Positions 1 to 10,960 of a DNA stretch of 37,380 nucleotides are shown here, one piece after another. Origin of the DNA: Hypsibius dujardini (Eukaryota; Tardigrada; Eutardigrada; Parachela; Hypsibiidae). The stretch covers positions 1-37,380 of the forward strand of contig LRSR01013056.1 of NCBI GenBank assembly GCA_001579985.1. The letters are read 5' to 3'. The position numbers and the translations under genes are program-made. The notes below the pieces were generated by a model that saw only the letters and a program-made list of their open reading frames with translations, was not told the origin of the DNA and ran no database searches. Within the stretch, counting starts at the first letter, position 1. Each line of letters opens with the position of its first letter.

Positions 1-2398
1 CATAAATGCACCCATTAAAATTACTAAGCAAACAAAGCTCTGGATGGAGAAGACAGAAGAAGTAAGATGAGTCCAACAACTGGGTCCTTCATCGGTTACA
101 CATGTACTCTCATCGCCGGTCTCAGCGGAGTCACTTCTTAGCGACATCGCATTTAAGTTTATGAGGTAAGGCGACTCGATTCGAGAGTATTCACAAATTG
201 AAACTGTAGCATTATTTGAATTGCGTCAGATTGTACCGGAGAAAAAGACTGGACGTTTATCGCTTTCCGCAGCTATTGCATGAGGCCTCGAGGTTGCTAC
301 ACCGTTGAACACAATAACTGACAATAACTGTAACTGACAGTATGGGCGCGTAACTGTTAATCAAGACATGGCTCCGTGATAATCACTTTTATTCAAGAAG
401 TTTATTGAGAAGGGTAGGAAACCGTTTCCTTGACTTCAAATGTATGCAGCCACCTTATCGCTAGATGCACAAACTTGCAATGAAACAATAGTAAATTACC
501 GGTACTATTGCTGATTTTGTTGTGAACAACACATTAATGAAAAAAAGACACTATTATTACCTATTTTACCTATTATTACCTATATTATTACCTCGAGTGA
601 TATGGCGGCCATCTCTCTGCTATTGCACTCACGTTTCTCTGCTTTGTAACGATGTGCACCACGCGTTACTGCACATTCCTGCTTTAATTCCGTAGAACGT
701 TTGAAAATATGACTTACTCAAATATGACTGACTCATATTTTCAGGCATTTCTATGAAAATCCCCCGAAAGTTGGCTGAAATGTGTGTTACTGGTGGGAGT
801 TTTTGTCGTCATGAGGACAATCGGTTGTTTCAGCATATGCATTTAAATATTAATTCAAATATATTTTGATGAATTGAAATTGAAAGCAAACGAGTGGTCA
901 GCGAGCTAACCTAAATTTTGACTGTCTGTGTTATCATCTTGATGATTGGTTAGGCAAGCAAAGATGAAATATTCAGCCGAAGGCGCTAAACCGTCAAATG
1001 TTTTCGATAAGAAGTGGTAGGACTGCGAGGACCTCCATTATTGAAAAGAGGACGTAACCTGAAACTTAAGCAAGGGACCTTTCTACAAGCAGTACTGAAT
1101 CTACTGGTTCGCAGGCGGAGTCATGAAAGGCCAAATGAGTGATCGACCATGCATAGCTACTGATGTTCGAAGTCAAGAGGATTGGTTTCAAAAAACTCCT
1201 GGACATCCGCTTTGGTCAGCCGCAGAACTAAGTATATAGGTTCCACCTCCATACCAATGCTGTTATAACCCTGAAAATCATGAGTTTTAACTCACGAGTT
1301 CGAGTCCGCTATAACATCTCCTGATTGCACGCAGGAGTTGTTTTTCCATGAGTTGTTTTTCTAGGAGTTTTGGAATGGAGTCCATCCCACACAACCATGC
1401 TGATCCCCCCCCCAACTCGGGTGAAACCTCCGAAAAGAGCTTATGCATGATGGGGGACTACAAGTGAAACTCTCACACACTGGCTGCGACTGACCAGAAA
1501 CGCCTGTTTAGGAATTTGAAGAAAACAGTGCCCCTTACTTCATTGGAGGTAAATTTACCATTGATTTGTGAGCCCACAAATGTTTTTTTGCTGAATATTC
1601 GTCGCCATGCGTTGCTGATCATTTGGTCTTTAAAAAGATTGTGGCGTCATTGAACAAAACCGAAAACTGGAACGCTGGCGGTGATTGATAATCAGTATCC
1701 TCTACTTCGCAGCCTCCGTGACGCAAATAAAGATCTGATATTGAGAACTGTGTTTGAATTCTTGCAGTTCAGTAATAAATTCTAAAGAAATTTGCGTTCT
1801 GTAATTTTTAGCATTTTTATTTTTCCATTTCCGGGCTGGGGTGCAGTTAAATTTAGTCTGAAAAATATGTTTAGACGTTTCAGTCACTGACTACTTGCAT
1901 ACGGTTTGAAAGTGTATGTCTTTATGCGAGTTTGTGTGGGTGTCTGTCACCGTTGCGGGCGTGGCCAAAGAACTTAGTCCAGGCGTCTAATTAGCTGGCA
2001 AAGCAATTGGTATTCCTATCGACTACATCGTTTTGCAAGTAAAACAGTAATCGCCCCAAGTGAAATCATCCGAAACAATGAACGCTCTGACTTTCGCTGC
2101 GCGTGCCCTTTTCCTCGCTAACAATAAAATACTTTTAAGAAACAAGGGTGAAGAATGTTTGCGATTCCAAAGGGTTTCCATTGCCCGATGGTCGTAGTGA
2201 TTGTGTTACGGTAGAGATTTGTCAACAATCATCCGTACGAGTTATGCCACCAAATCCTTACGGCGAAATCGATTAGAGTTTGCCAACGCCTCAGCAAATA
2301 CTTGCAAATAATCTCGTTCTGGCATGATGGTCGGCTCTTATTGTTCCACACTTTTCAACCTCACCTTTTTTAAGTTGAACTAGATATTGTTTGGTACG
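1..2398. other. Intergenic, no gene recognised
   Basis: AT-rich sequence with only short random open frames on both strands. Around 545-598 there is a short degenerate repeat of TATTATTACC-like units. The stretch 1930-2030 resembles 13305-13400 and is described separately. I see no conserved protein or convincing RNA gene. The last few hundred bases presumably hold the promoter and 5' leader of the LysM gene that starts at 2399, but no clear TATA box is visible. Confidence 0.5.
1930..2030 (+). repeat. Diverged repeat copy shared with 13305-13400
   Basis: This stretch and 13305-13400 align in the same orientation over roughly 100 bp. They share GTTTGTGTG, then AGGCGTCTRATTRGCTGGC, then CTATCRA and CATCG. 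This copy lies about 370 bp upstream of the first LysM start codon. It may be a dispersed repeat or a duplicated regulatory region; the sequence alone does not decide. Confidence 0.5.
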
Positions 2399-4148
2399 AT
2401 GACAGTCTTCACCGAGTATCAACGTGCTTATTCAACGGACAGCAAAGTTCGATCCAGAGTTCGCTTTTCTGTCGTAATTTTAATTTTGGGGCTGGGTATA
2501 TTTGCTATACTGTATCATCGGAAAAACATTTTGAATGAACAAAGTACGTACTTCATTTCAAGTAGACTTTAAACATCCGCTCTATTTAAAAGATGGAAAA
2601 TTTCGACTGGCTTTTATTGCAAAACCTTTGATATAAAAATTGTAAAGTTTTTAGGCTTTCAATTTGATGAAAAAATTGAAAAATCTCATAAAATGCTGGA
2701 AGAATATCCGTCGCATTTTCAACAACTATTTTAACTTGAATTGCTTTTAAAGAAAAAAATCAGTTTAAGGGATGGGTAATTCGCACTCCGATAATGCAAA
2801 ATCAGAACAGGTTGTGTAAAGCATATATTTATCTTGTGTTTTGTTTTTTAATGAACTAAAACGCTTCGCACAATTTTTCAATTCTTGTTCGAACTGAAAC
2901 CAAATGAATAGCAGTTGTCATTGCTTGCATACCATGAAAGATTTCAATGTTGGCATCGACTTGATTTCAGTCGCGAATAAAAAATCTGCAAAGCTTTCTT
3001 TGCGCATGTTTCTAGTACTTTTCCAGCGATATGTCGTGAAAAAAGATGATGCATTCTTGTTTATTATTCTCGTTAGGTTTACGCTACTTGCGCTTGAAAC
3101 CGGATACCGAAGATAAGGTAGGATATTCGCTTCCAGAGCTCGCTTACTATGAAGGAGATAAATATTAACTCAGAATGGAGATTTCATTTTCCCATTGAGT
3201 TTTTATTTGTACATATCGTTGCGAGACTTTTTTTGCATTATTTGATATAGAGGTTGCAGCGTTGAAATCAGTTTCGCAAATTTAGGAAAAACGAGGAGGA
3301 AATACTTCTGCAGCGAGTTTATCTGGTGTTTGATCGTACCGCCCCTTCACTAACTACTTCCTCATTTCATTGATTGCAGGCTCAACATTTTTTTCAATTT
3401 GTATAATTGTTTTAAAAGTTCTTCATGCAAAATTTAATTTGGATTGAATTGGCATAAGTCTATTGCTTTTTGGCGTGTAAAAGGCCAACTTTGTATTTCT
3501 TGAAATTGACCGAATTTTTCATGTTCAGAAAGACAGCCCACCTCTTTGTAGAAAAAAATGGCATGGTCAAATCTCAAATTACTATAATAAAGTATACAAA
3601 AAATTGGCTATATTTATAGTGAATATGACAGAGAATACTGATCGTTCAATCAATCAAACACCGGCTTACAGCACAAATTGGCTCAGAAGACTTCTTGCTT
3701 ATTTTTTAATGAGTATGCAGATGTGATTTACATACTGGACCCACATCCTTACGTTTACTCCGAAGTAGGTCGATCGAAAGAAGATATCCTGTTCGTTCCT
3801 ACGTAAACGGTAGCGTGTGCTTGTGCCATTAAGTTTATCTGCGATTTATGTTAGTTTGTAGCAGAACCGGAAGTATCTAAGCCGTTGACACCATTGGCAG
3901 AAAAAGCCCAGGTCAAAAGTGCAGCGCCGCCTCAAGATCCAGATGCACCTAGCGCTATCTGCGTTGCAAAATCTCATCCTGGAGACACTTGCGAGAAATA
4001 CATGTACGGTTACGGTATTTTCAGCATAAATCGGTTGAAACAGATGAATGCAGGTCTGAATTGCGCTGAAGACATAAAGCCTGGAACTCATCTAACCATT
4101 CGGAACCAACAAACCTGTGGGACTGAGTGCACTCCTGAATTGTGTTAG
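2399..4148 (+). CDS. Single-pass membrane protein with one LysM-like module (142 aa, two exons)
   Basis: Exons are 2399-2543 and 3865-4148, joined in phase 1 (A|GTACGT donor, GTAGCAG acceptor), with a 1321-bp intron. The first 22 residues are polar and basic, residues 23-38 form a membrane segment, and 39-80 are a Pro/Lys-rich linker. Residues 81-128 read as a LysM module: HPGDTC, then YGI, RLKQMNAGLNC and IKPGTHLTI. LysM modules bind N-acetylglucosamine polymers such as chitin or peptidoglycan. A short tail ends CGTECTPELC. The six cysteines (81, 91, 115, 133, 137, 142) suggest an extracellular or luminal, disulfide-bonded domain, so type II topology is inferred. A paralogue lies at 10961-12677 on the other strand. 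An additional small exon inside the long intron cannot be excluded. The ligand and cell type are unknown. Confidence 0.75.
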
Positions 4149-6010
4149 CCTCTTCAGACTTGTTCAAATGTATCTTTGAGGTAATATAAGCATTAGATAT
4201 ACGTTTTTGCAAATATCAGTATAACCTAAAACCAGCAATGAATTGCCGTTTCTGACTTGGTCTGTAGAATATCAATGCGATACACGCACTTGACATGTTG
4301 GGCTGATTCTAAATATCAGACATATTTTGCATACTTCTGGGTAGATGAGGGCCTTATTATTACTACAAAGATACATCATGATTGAATACAAGAGCTTCTT
4401 GATAAAATATTTAATGTTAACATCAATCTATTGAATGGATCAATAGAGGAACATTAACGTATTCGCCCATTCTCAGGGTACACTTAAGTAACCTAGGTCT
4501 GAAACATCCCCGCATCGCACCGTGTATTTGGACCGGTGTGTGCGTGTGTGATTCCTAAGGCGGTGCTTGTGTGTTCCTTGAGATCAAAAAATTACGGTAC
4601 ATCATCAGCACAACAGCACAACTGCGAAACGTTTACAGCTTCTAAATTCTAAAAATTGTGGCGTCTTTTCTCAAGCTGGGACAAAGCTCCAAACGTAAAT
4701 GTCGAAAATCCAAAAATGATCTTGACATGATTAGTGAAATGAGGAGATGGTTCTCTGTGGAATGGTTTTTGGGATACTCGGCTTGGTCGTCTATACTTTT
4801 CAATAGAGGAATCAGTGCCGCGTTCTTGATTTTGACTACGACAGTTGTTACTTGGCTATGCCTAACTAAATTATCTGTTGCCTGGCCACGTATAAATTGT
4901 TGTTATTTGATTACCTGAAACTTGGTAACGTTGGCATACACGCAGGCAGATAGAGACACGGACACACACAGAGAAATCGAAAGGACATACACTGTATATG
5001 CATAGAGATAGACAAACAGGCAAAAAAGCAAGGGTTCGCTGATGAGGTGCCTTCCAGTGGCACGGAACCCTAGAAAATGTTGGATCTAGGTACATTTTTG
5101 GCTTCATAGATCTTGACATCTCATTCGACTCCGAGCGCTTCTCTTGTGAGCACTTAAGATGACTCATTAGTTCACATGGCATAGGACGTTCATGATAACC
5201 AGTTATTCAAGCCAAGGAATAAAGGGTGCGTGTCACATCTGTATCGAAATCGAAACGTAACCGTAACCGTGTCTCAAATTCGAGTTTTTGCTATACTGTA
5301 TCTCATGGTATGGTTTTCTAAATCATAACATATTTGAAACGGTGGTATGGTTCGAATTTCTTTCCGTCTCAAATTCGTATCAAACCGTAACGCATCAAAG
5401 TTATGCCAAAACTATATTTCGAACCGCAACAGGGTCTCATATTTCGCGAATTCGATCGATCTTCATTACGGATGACGTCACATTTCCTTTGTTGGAGCCT
5501 TACCCAAGTGTTACCACCTAACCGAGGTGGTTTTTGGGGTACCTCTTCGAGAGAGCGTCCCCTTGCTGATTCAAACTTCTCTATTTTTGAAGCAACTTTT
5601 TCTGGGTGTTTTTTCGTGTTGATTTTCATCATGGAAATTGACGGGAGGACCTTTCTGAAAACGAGATGTAGTTGTCTTGTCTGTCGGCCTGAATTGAGCG
5701 TATCCCAATGTCAATGGGCCAGAACGTCTTGCTGCAATATGAAGTTTTGGAGAAGGCCCCAATCGGAGCGACATTTTGAAGGCTGCGGAAGCTCTTGATA
5801 AATGGTGGATGAATATGAGTATTTATTTCATGCATGAATTGCAGAACTCGATGGATTGATCAGATGCTTCTGTTTGATTAATTACGGAGGTTTCGATTAC
5901 CAATTGAAAAAACAGCAGATAATTTAAAGCGGTAAATCGTAACGTAATACGCCCGTAAGCGTGAAATCCGATGTGTATGAACGTTATTTTCAAAAAATAG
6001 CGTTTGGAAT
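4149..6010. other. Intergenic, no gene recognised
   Basis: No coding pattern that I recognise. A frame at 4658-4918 contains a hydrophobic stretch but has no upstream ATG and no homology that I can see. Around 5225-5450 there are scattered degenerate copies of a GAAACCGTAAC-like motif. Longer frames at 5369-5800 overlap each other on both strands and look like chance. Confidence 0.4.
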
Positions 6011-6113
6011 GGGTGTATAACAAACGTGTCAGTATGGCACTGGCAGTGGCAGTGGCACTATGATAGTGCCACTGCCACTGCCACTGCCATACTGACACGT
6101 TTGTAATACACCC
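6011..6113. repeat. 103-bp near-perfect palindrome with GGCAGT repeats
   Basis: The two 51-bp arms (6011-6061 and 6063-6113) are reverse complements with two mismatches, around a single central G at 6062. The inner part of each arm is a short hexamer repeat (GTGGCA / TGCCAC). Such a sequence can extrude as a cruciform or fold as a long RNA hairpin. The outer arms (GGGTGTAT-ACAAACGTGTCAG) are not simple sequence, so the structure is probably an inverted duplication or a tiny foldback element. Confidence 0.9.
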
Positions 6114-6409
6114 GCATAAGCGGCCAAAACAAAGCCACTTCTCGAAACTAATGATGGCGATCATAGAGAAAGTACCGATATCGGTAAAAAACCGGGAGTA
6201 AATTTAAAATGACGGAGAACCTAAGCGAAATAGCAAAAATGAATCTCACCTCAGACTTCGTTCAATGTTAAAGGGGAGTCGCGTCCGGGCTCCAAGGAAA
6301 TCAGATTACTTCTGCGTAGTAGTCTTTACCATTCCGAAATTCGATACGCGAGACCAAGCAACTGGACATAACCCATGGTGCCATTTCGATATGGTGCTAC
6401 GATGCTACA

Positions 6410-6980
6410 GTGCTGTTGTGCATGCAGGCATGCACATAGGCTGGCAGGCAGAAAGACAGACCAACAGTTTGATACAGATGCTCTTTTCTTACGACGCTAC
6501 AGTGGTACAGTGATATAGTGCTATGATGCAGGCAAGCAGGCAGGCTAGCAGGCAGGCTGGGAGAAGCAGACAGAGTTTGATAAAGATGCCATTTGCTACG
6601 GTGCTAGATTGATAAAATGTACGTTGCAGAGCAGACAGGTGCCAGGCAGGCAGAGAAATTTTGTTAAGCTTTTTATGGTAGGACTCTTATGCCTGTACCC
6701 ATGTCTGCCAAGCTTTGGTATGGTATGGCAAGCTACGGTATACAATGGCGAGCTACACCAAGCTACGATGAATTACGCCGTACCACGTCAAGCTACGGCT
6801 AGCTACGGTATGCTACGGTAAGCTACGCCCTGTTACGGCAAACTATGCCAAGCTACGGTATGCTGTTTTGAGCTATGCTATGCTGCGCCGTACTACGGCA
6901 AGCTAAGTCAAGCTACTGCATGCTATGGTGAGCTACGTCAAGCTACGCCAAGCTTCGTGATGCTACGGTGAGCTACGGTA
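6410..6980. repeat. Minisatellite with 10-bp period, preceded by GGCA-rich repeats
   Basis: From about 6711 to 6980 the sequence is a degenerate tandem array of about 27 decamers. The commonest unit is close to AGCTACGGYA (AGCTACGGTA, AGCTACGCCA, TGCTACGGTA and others), and the phase is kept without indels for long runs. The preceding 6410-6660 holds related but looser GTGCTACGATGCTACAGTG units and GGCAGGCAGGC repeats. No gene is seen here. Confidence 0.85.
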
Positions 6981-7500
6981 ACAACAATACCCCAAAAGTT
7001 CGGGTAATTATATCCCTGCCATTTACATATCAAAATTTATAATTGGTAACAGATGTATCTATACAATTTCTCAACGTGATCAAATATATAGAAGCAGAAA
7101 GCATTATTGGCACAAACAGGAAGAATTGGTCATTTTTATTCACCAAGACAAGGACGAAATGGGCTCAATATTATGTTACGTCGTGTTGTTCATAGTCTTG
7201 CTTCATATCTCTGTTGCCCAATCAAGGACGGAAGCTCGCCAGAAATCGGCACGGACAAAGGGCATCACAAGAGCACCGACAAATGGCTAGTTTGAAATAC
7301 AGAATGGGAAGTAAAATGAGAAACATGGAACTAAGCGATGGAAATATTCAGTTAACGTGAGGAGAACAAATCGAGCATAATCGATCCATCATTATTCAAC
7401 CGCCAGTTGATGAAGTCACGGCACCGGGTAAGACAGAATACTTTAAAGCATTGTATTATGAATTGGAGCAGCGCATTTTACAGAGGACAGTATTTTTAGA
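6981..7500. other. Intergenic, no gene recognised
   Basis: Unremarkable AT-rich sequence between the decamer minisatellite and the acidic-codon repeat that flanks the retrotransposon remnant. I see no supported coding frame. Confidence 0.4.
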
Positions 7501-7504
7501 CTTT

Positions 7505-7625
7505 CAGCCCAACTATTCCCGTTCTCATCCGCGTCATCATCATCCTCATCTTCATCGACATCCTTCTCCACGTCAACTTCATCTTCTTCCTCGTCGTCCT
7601 CTTTTTCATCCGTCAAATCCTGTCT
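7505..7625. repeat. Imperfect (TCN)n / (GAN)n trinucleotide tract, left copy
   Basis: On the + strand this is a run of TCATCATCATCC, TCTTCC and CGTCGTCC words. Read on the - strand it would encode an Asp/Glu-rich run. A much longer tract of the same kind lies at 9340-9640, on the other side of the reverse-transcriptase remnant. Confidence 0.75.
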
Positions 7626-7959
7626 AGCTGTGTCCTCTTCTTCGGTGCCGCTGACACACGTTGCTGTGTTAGCCCGGAAAAATGCGTGATCAATGCGCTT
7701 TAATACTATTGCACTTCCTGAGTCTCCCGGTTTTTGGCCCGCAAGTCCACTCTGATGAACGTGCTGCGCATTTGTATCTCAACGAATTGCATCTATTCTA
7801 AATTCTATGCTTGATGCGTTTATTATGGGCTTATCATAAGTATTCGCGTCATGGTGGGGGCCCTTAAAAAATACTTTGGGCGCAGTAGATTTTTTTCTTT
7901 GAGCGGAGCTCATGCAGATAAAATAACTCTATGTGCCCTATAGTCCCTGAAGAACACAC

Positions 7960-9320
7960 ACACATAGCCCGGACTCCCTCCTCCACCGTTGGCGTGTCCC
8001 AAATCTTTCCGCCGTTTCGGTGTTAACGGTGCATCTATCCCGGTGAGACTGCACAGTCATGGGTCGGAGCTGTCAGGCTGTCGTTCCGGATATCCAAACC
8101 GCCCCTGGTAACCAGCAGTGTTGCCTGGCGCTACACACCCGTCTTCATAGCAGTTTTGGTGATGTCCTCCTCACTTGACCGAAGGACCTCATCAAGTTCA
8201 TCCAGCATGTCGGGACGGGACCAGGCCGGTGAGCACCACAGCATCTACGGCACATTGGGAGTGCTGAGACGATTGCGGAGTATGAAGAGAGTTCGGTAGA
8301 CCGGCAGTATGCCCAATCGGCTCGCCAGAAGACGGAGCGTAGAAAGGCCCTCCAGTAGCAAGGGTGCGACCAGTAATGACAGCTCCTCTGGGCCAGAGAA
8401 AGTGATGATCATAGTGTAATGGCGAATGGATGCCCTTATTTTTTTGGCGGTTGGCGGCATCACCTGCAAAAACAAATGCCTCGCACTTGGCCAGGTTTAA
8501 TTTTAGGCATATCTCCCTGCCTGTTGCCATGACCGATTGCAGATCCTCCGGCACCACATCGACGGTGTCGCACAAAAAGCCGTCGTTGAGGTACCAAGCG
8601 TTGAGGCGTGACCGCAGGGCGCCAGACAGCCCACGAGGGATTTCCCAAGGGATGTCCCAAGGGATCCCCTGCTAAACGCCCGACTCGGATGGTAGAACAT
8701 GGTCGCCGAAGAACAGCTCTGACAATGGCGGTACATCCCATGAACGAGGGCGTAATATTTCGGCAGGTCGGTGCGGACGGCCGCCAGTAATTTGTCGCGG
8801 CGGACCGCATAGAAAGCGTTTCGGAAATCAAATTTCAATATCACCAACGTCTCCTCTTCCAGAAAATTGCGGGTTGCATGGACCACCGCTTTCGCTCCAC
8901 CCGGCGCCCCGTGTCCCGTTTGACGTGGCCGTACTAGCTCCCCAATGGCGGCCATCACCCGTCTGTTGGCTATCTTCCTCACTTGTCGCCGTAGGGTGTT
9001 CCCGCAGGAATAGGACGGATGCCGCCGTCTTCTTTGTTGAGTGCGGTCAGATTCCCCCGTACGACAGCGGACAAACTGTCGAAGGAACACCACCATACAT
9101 CATGATGATGAGAATGGCGGCAAGGCGATCCACCAGGCGTTCCGCAATGTCTCCCCTCGCAAAACCAGATCCTTGAGGCGCTGCGGGAGCAAAAAATCAA
9201 AACAACCGACTGACCCATTTGCAAAAGATGAGATATCCGCCAAACCTCTTTGGACTTTATGGGTAGCGAGACGTTTACAGCTTTGTCTGGTGGGAGTGGA
9301 TACACGCCATCTGGATTAGC
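7960..9320 (-). mobile_element. Decayed non-LTR retrotransposon, reverse-transcriptase region
   Basis: On the - strand, pieces of one reverse transcriptase appear in shifting frames. From 5' to 3': ALTALNKEDGGIRPI-like and NTLRR blocks near 9000-9060; RQTGHGAPGGAKAVVHATR near 8870-8940; motif A (LKFDFRNAF) near 8810-8850; a damaged QQGDP block where the frame now reads a stop codon, near 8660-8690; motif C reading YLND, not YLDD, near 8580; then thumb-like sequence (LLLEGLSTLRLLASRLGIL). LVTRGGLDIR follows near 8100. At least two frameshifts, a stop and the altered catalytic pair show that it is inactive. The clade cannot be assigned safely. 5' and 3' ends are approximate. Confidence 0.8.
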
Positions 9321-9334
9321 AGAAGGATGCTTGG

Positions 9335-9645
9335 TTTTGAGGATGTTCTTCTTCGTCCTCCATTTCATCCTATTCGTCGTCCTCATCCGCATTCTCCTCT
9401 TTCTCCACTTCTTTATCTTCAACGTCATATTCTTCTTTCACTTCGTTGTTCTTGTCATCATCATCTACATCTTCTTCATCGTCGACCCGTGCTTCTTCTG
9501 GATTTCATCCTCATTATCGATGTCATCGTCTTCCTCTTCCTCCTCAACTTCTTCGTCGTCATCAGCGTCATCCTCATCCACGTCATCGTCGTCTTCCACC
9601 TCATTCTCTTCCTCATCTTTTTCCACGTCGCAAGGAGGACTACGT
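9335..9645. repeat. Imperfect (TCN)n / (GAN)n trinucleotide tract, right copy
   Basis: About 300 bp of TCTTCC, TCATCC and CGTCGTC words. It gives long Ser/Leu/Ile-rich frames on + and Asp/Glu- or Lys/Arg-rich frames on -, all by-products of the repeat. I do not regard any of these frames as genes. See the matching tract at 7505-7625. Confidence 0.75.
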
Positions 9646-9649
9646 AAAA

Positions 9650-10960
9650 AGTTTAGAAAATGTTCCAGTGATCTTACTTTCGAGTTTGAAGTCCGCGTTT
9701 TGCATCAGTGAAGAATATAGGAACTCTCCTAGCGGAAAAAAGTTGACTTGAAAAAATATATACATATATATAATGCAAACAAACATTTTCCACTCTGCAA
9801 AATGTACATTTAAAATAGAACCAAAATTTATCTTGCTGAATATTACTCAGAAAAGCATGAAATTTGAGAAAACCCCGAAAAATGCAAGGGAAATCGACAA
9901 AGTTGACCAGTGTTGATCGCTCGTAAAAATGCGCGCAAGGTAAAAGGACCACTTGAACAATAGGAATGAAGTGCACTGGCTGCGAAGCGCTCTCTTTCCA
10001 GTTATAAAATCGCTGTGAGCAACTCCCTTTCCTAGCAATTCATCCAATGCTCAATTGGCTTCTTTAGCATTTCTAAAGGAAAATCAATTTTGAGGACAAC
10101 GTACGAATACCATAACTTTGCGGGCTATCCTCTCTCTTGACCGGCTGGGAACTCGCAAACAGTTGGGAATATTACGGGTGCCTCATTCATAGTGATCCCG
10201 GGTTCCTTCTACTTACAGTATTCCGTCTGCTGCATGCAATAGTACTGTACTTCACATTAAAAGTCGTCTATCTGGCGTGTGCCAGAAGAGCGTATCAATT
10301 ACACCAATCTCGGTACAGTTTTATTTCGATAGCCACGGAGTGGAAACGCGACTTTGACGTACAAAAATATGAGGCTTCCGTCAATAACTCAATGCTCAAG
10401 AATCTTGTGGATGTTTTTTCAGACAGGAAGAAACAACAGGAAAAATTAATATTGTATTTCGTACTCGAGATTAATGAAGAAACCTGAGCCATGATATTCA
10501 AGGAGGGTATTTGGGCAGGGACAGACAGACAGACAGACGGACAGACAGACAGACAGATAGACAAGTAGGCAGGCAGGCAGGTAGGCAGGCAGGCAGGTAG
10601 GCAGAGGTATTGGTAGATACTACAGTAAGTGAATGAAAAACATGAAAGATTGCCACTGAATGGAAATAGTCTTGCCCAAATCTCGCTACATGCTTACCCC
10701 CTTTTTTCTCTCGAAATGAAATTGAGTACCGTACAGTGTAGATAGAGAAAAGTTGATCAAAATTATCATCGAGGCTTGCGTTAATATTTACTGCAGTTGG
10801 GGTTGATTCTTTCTCTGTTTTTTGGAGTAGAGGCGGAATATTATTCTCAATTATTCTCAACAGCTGCAGCTCCCAACACAAGTAATGTAGAATTCGCAAT
10901 TAAAGGACAACCCATTCGGGCATCTAGAATTGCAAAACACTGCACAAGATGTTCGCATGA
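9650..10960. other. Intergenic with CAGA/GGCA repeat array
   Basis: A tandem array of CAGA passing into GGCAGGCA units runs from about 10518 to 10605. The frame at 10137-10487 contains a hydrophobic stretch but starts at TTG, has no recognisable motif and runs into no clear splice site. I do not call it a gene. Nothing else is supported. Confidence 0.5.

Noticed and set aside
1258-1316. tRNA-like segment (GTTATAA ... GTTCGAGTCC ... CTATAAC)
   Set aside because: The outer stem nearly pairs and a T-loop-like motif is present, but the length is only about 55 nt, the D arm is missing and the candidate anticodon loop lacks the invariant T at position 33.
4658-4918. Open frame with a hydrophobic segment, considered as another type II membrane exon
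   Set aside because: It begins at GTG, has no recognisable motif and no good donor after the hydrophobic stretch.
9250-9751. Long + strand frames rich in Ser, Leu and Ile
   Set aside because: They are translations of the imperfect TCN repeat, and three frames are open at once.
10137-10487. 116-codon frame with a membrane-like stretch
   Set aside because: TTG start, no conserved motif, next to a CAGA array; it could be chance in AT-rich sequence.
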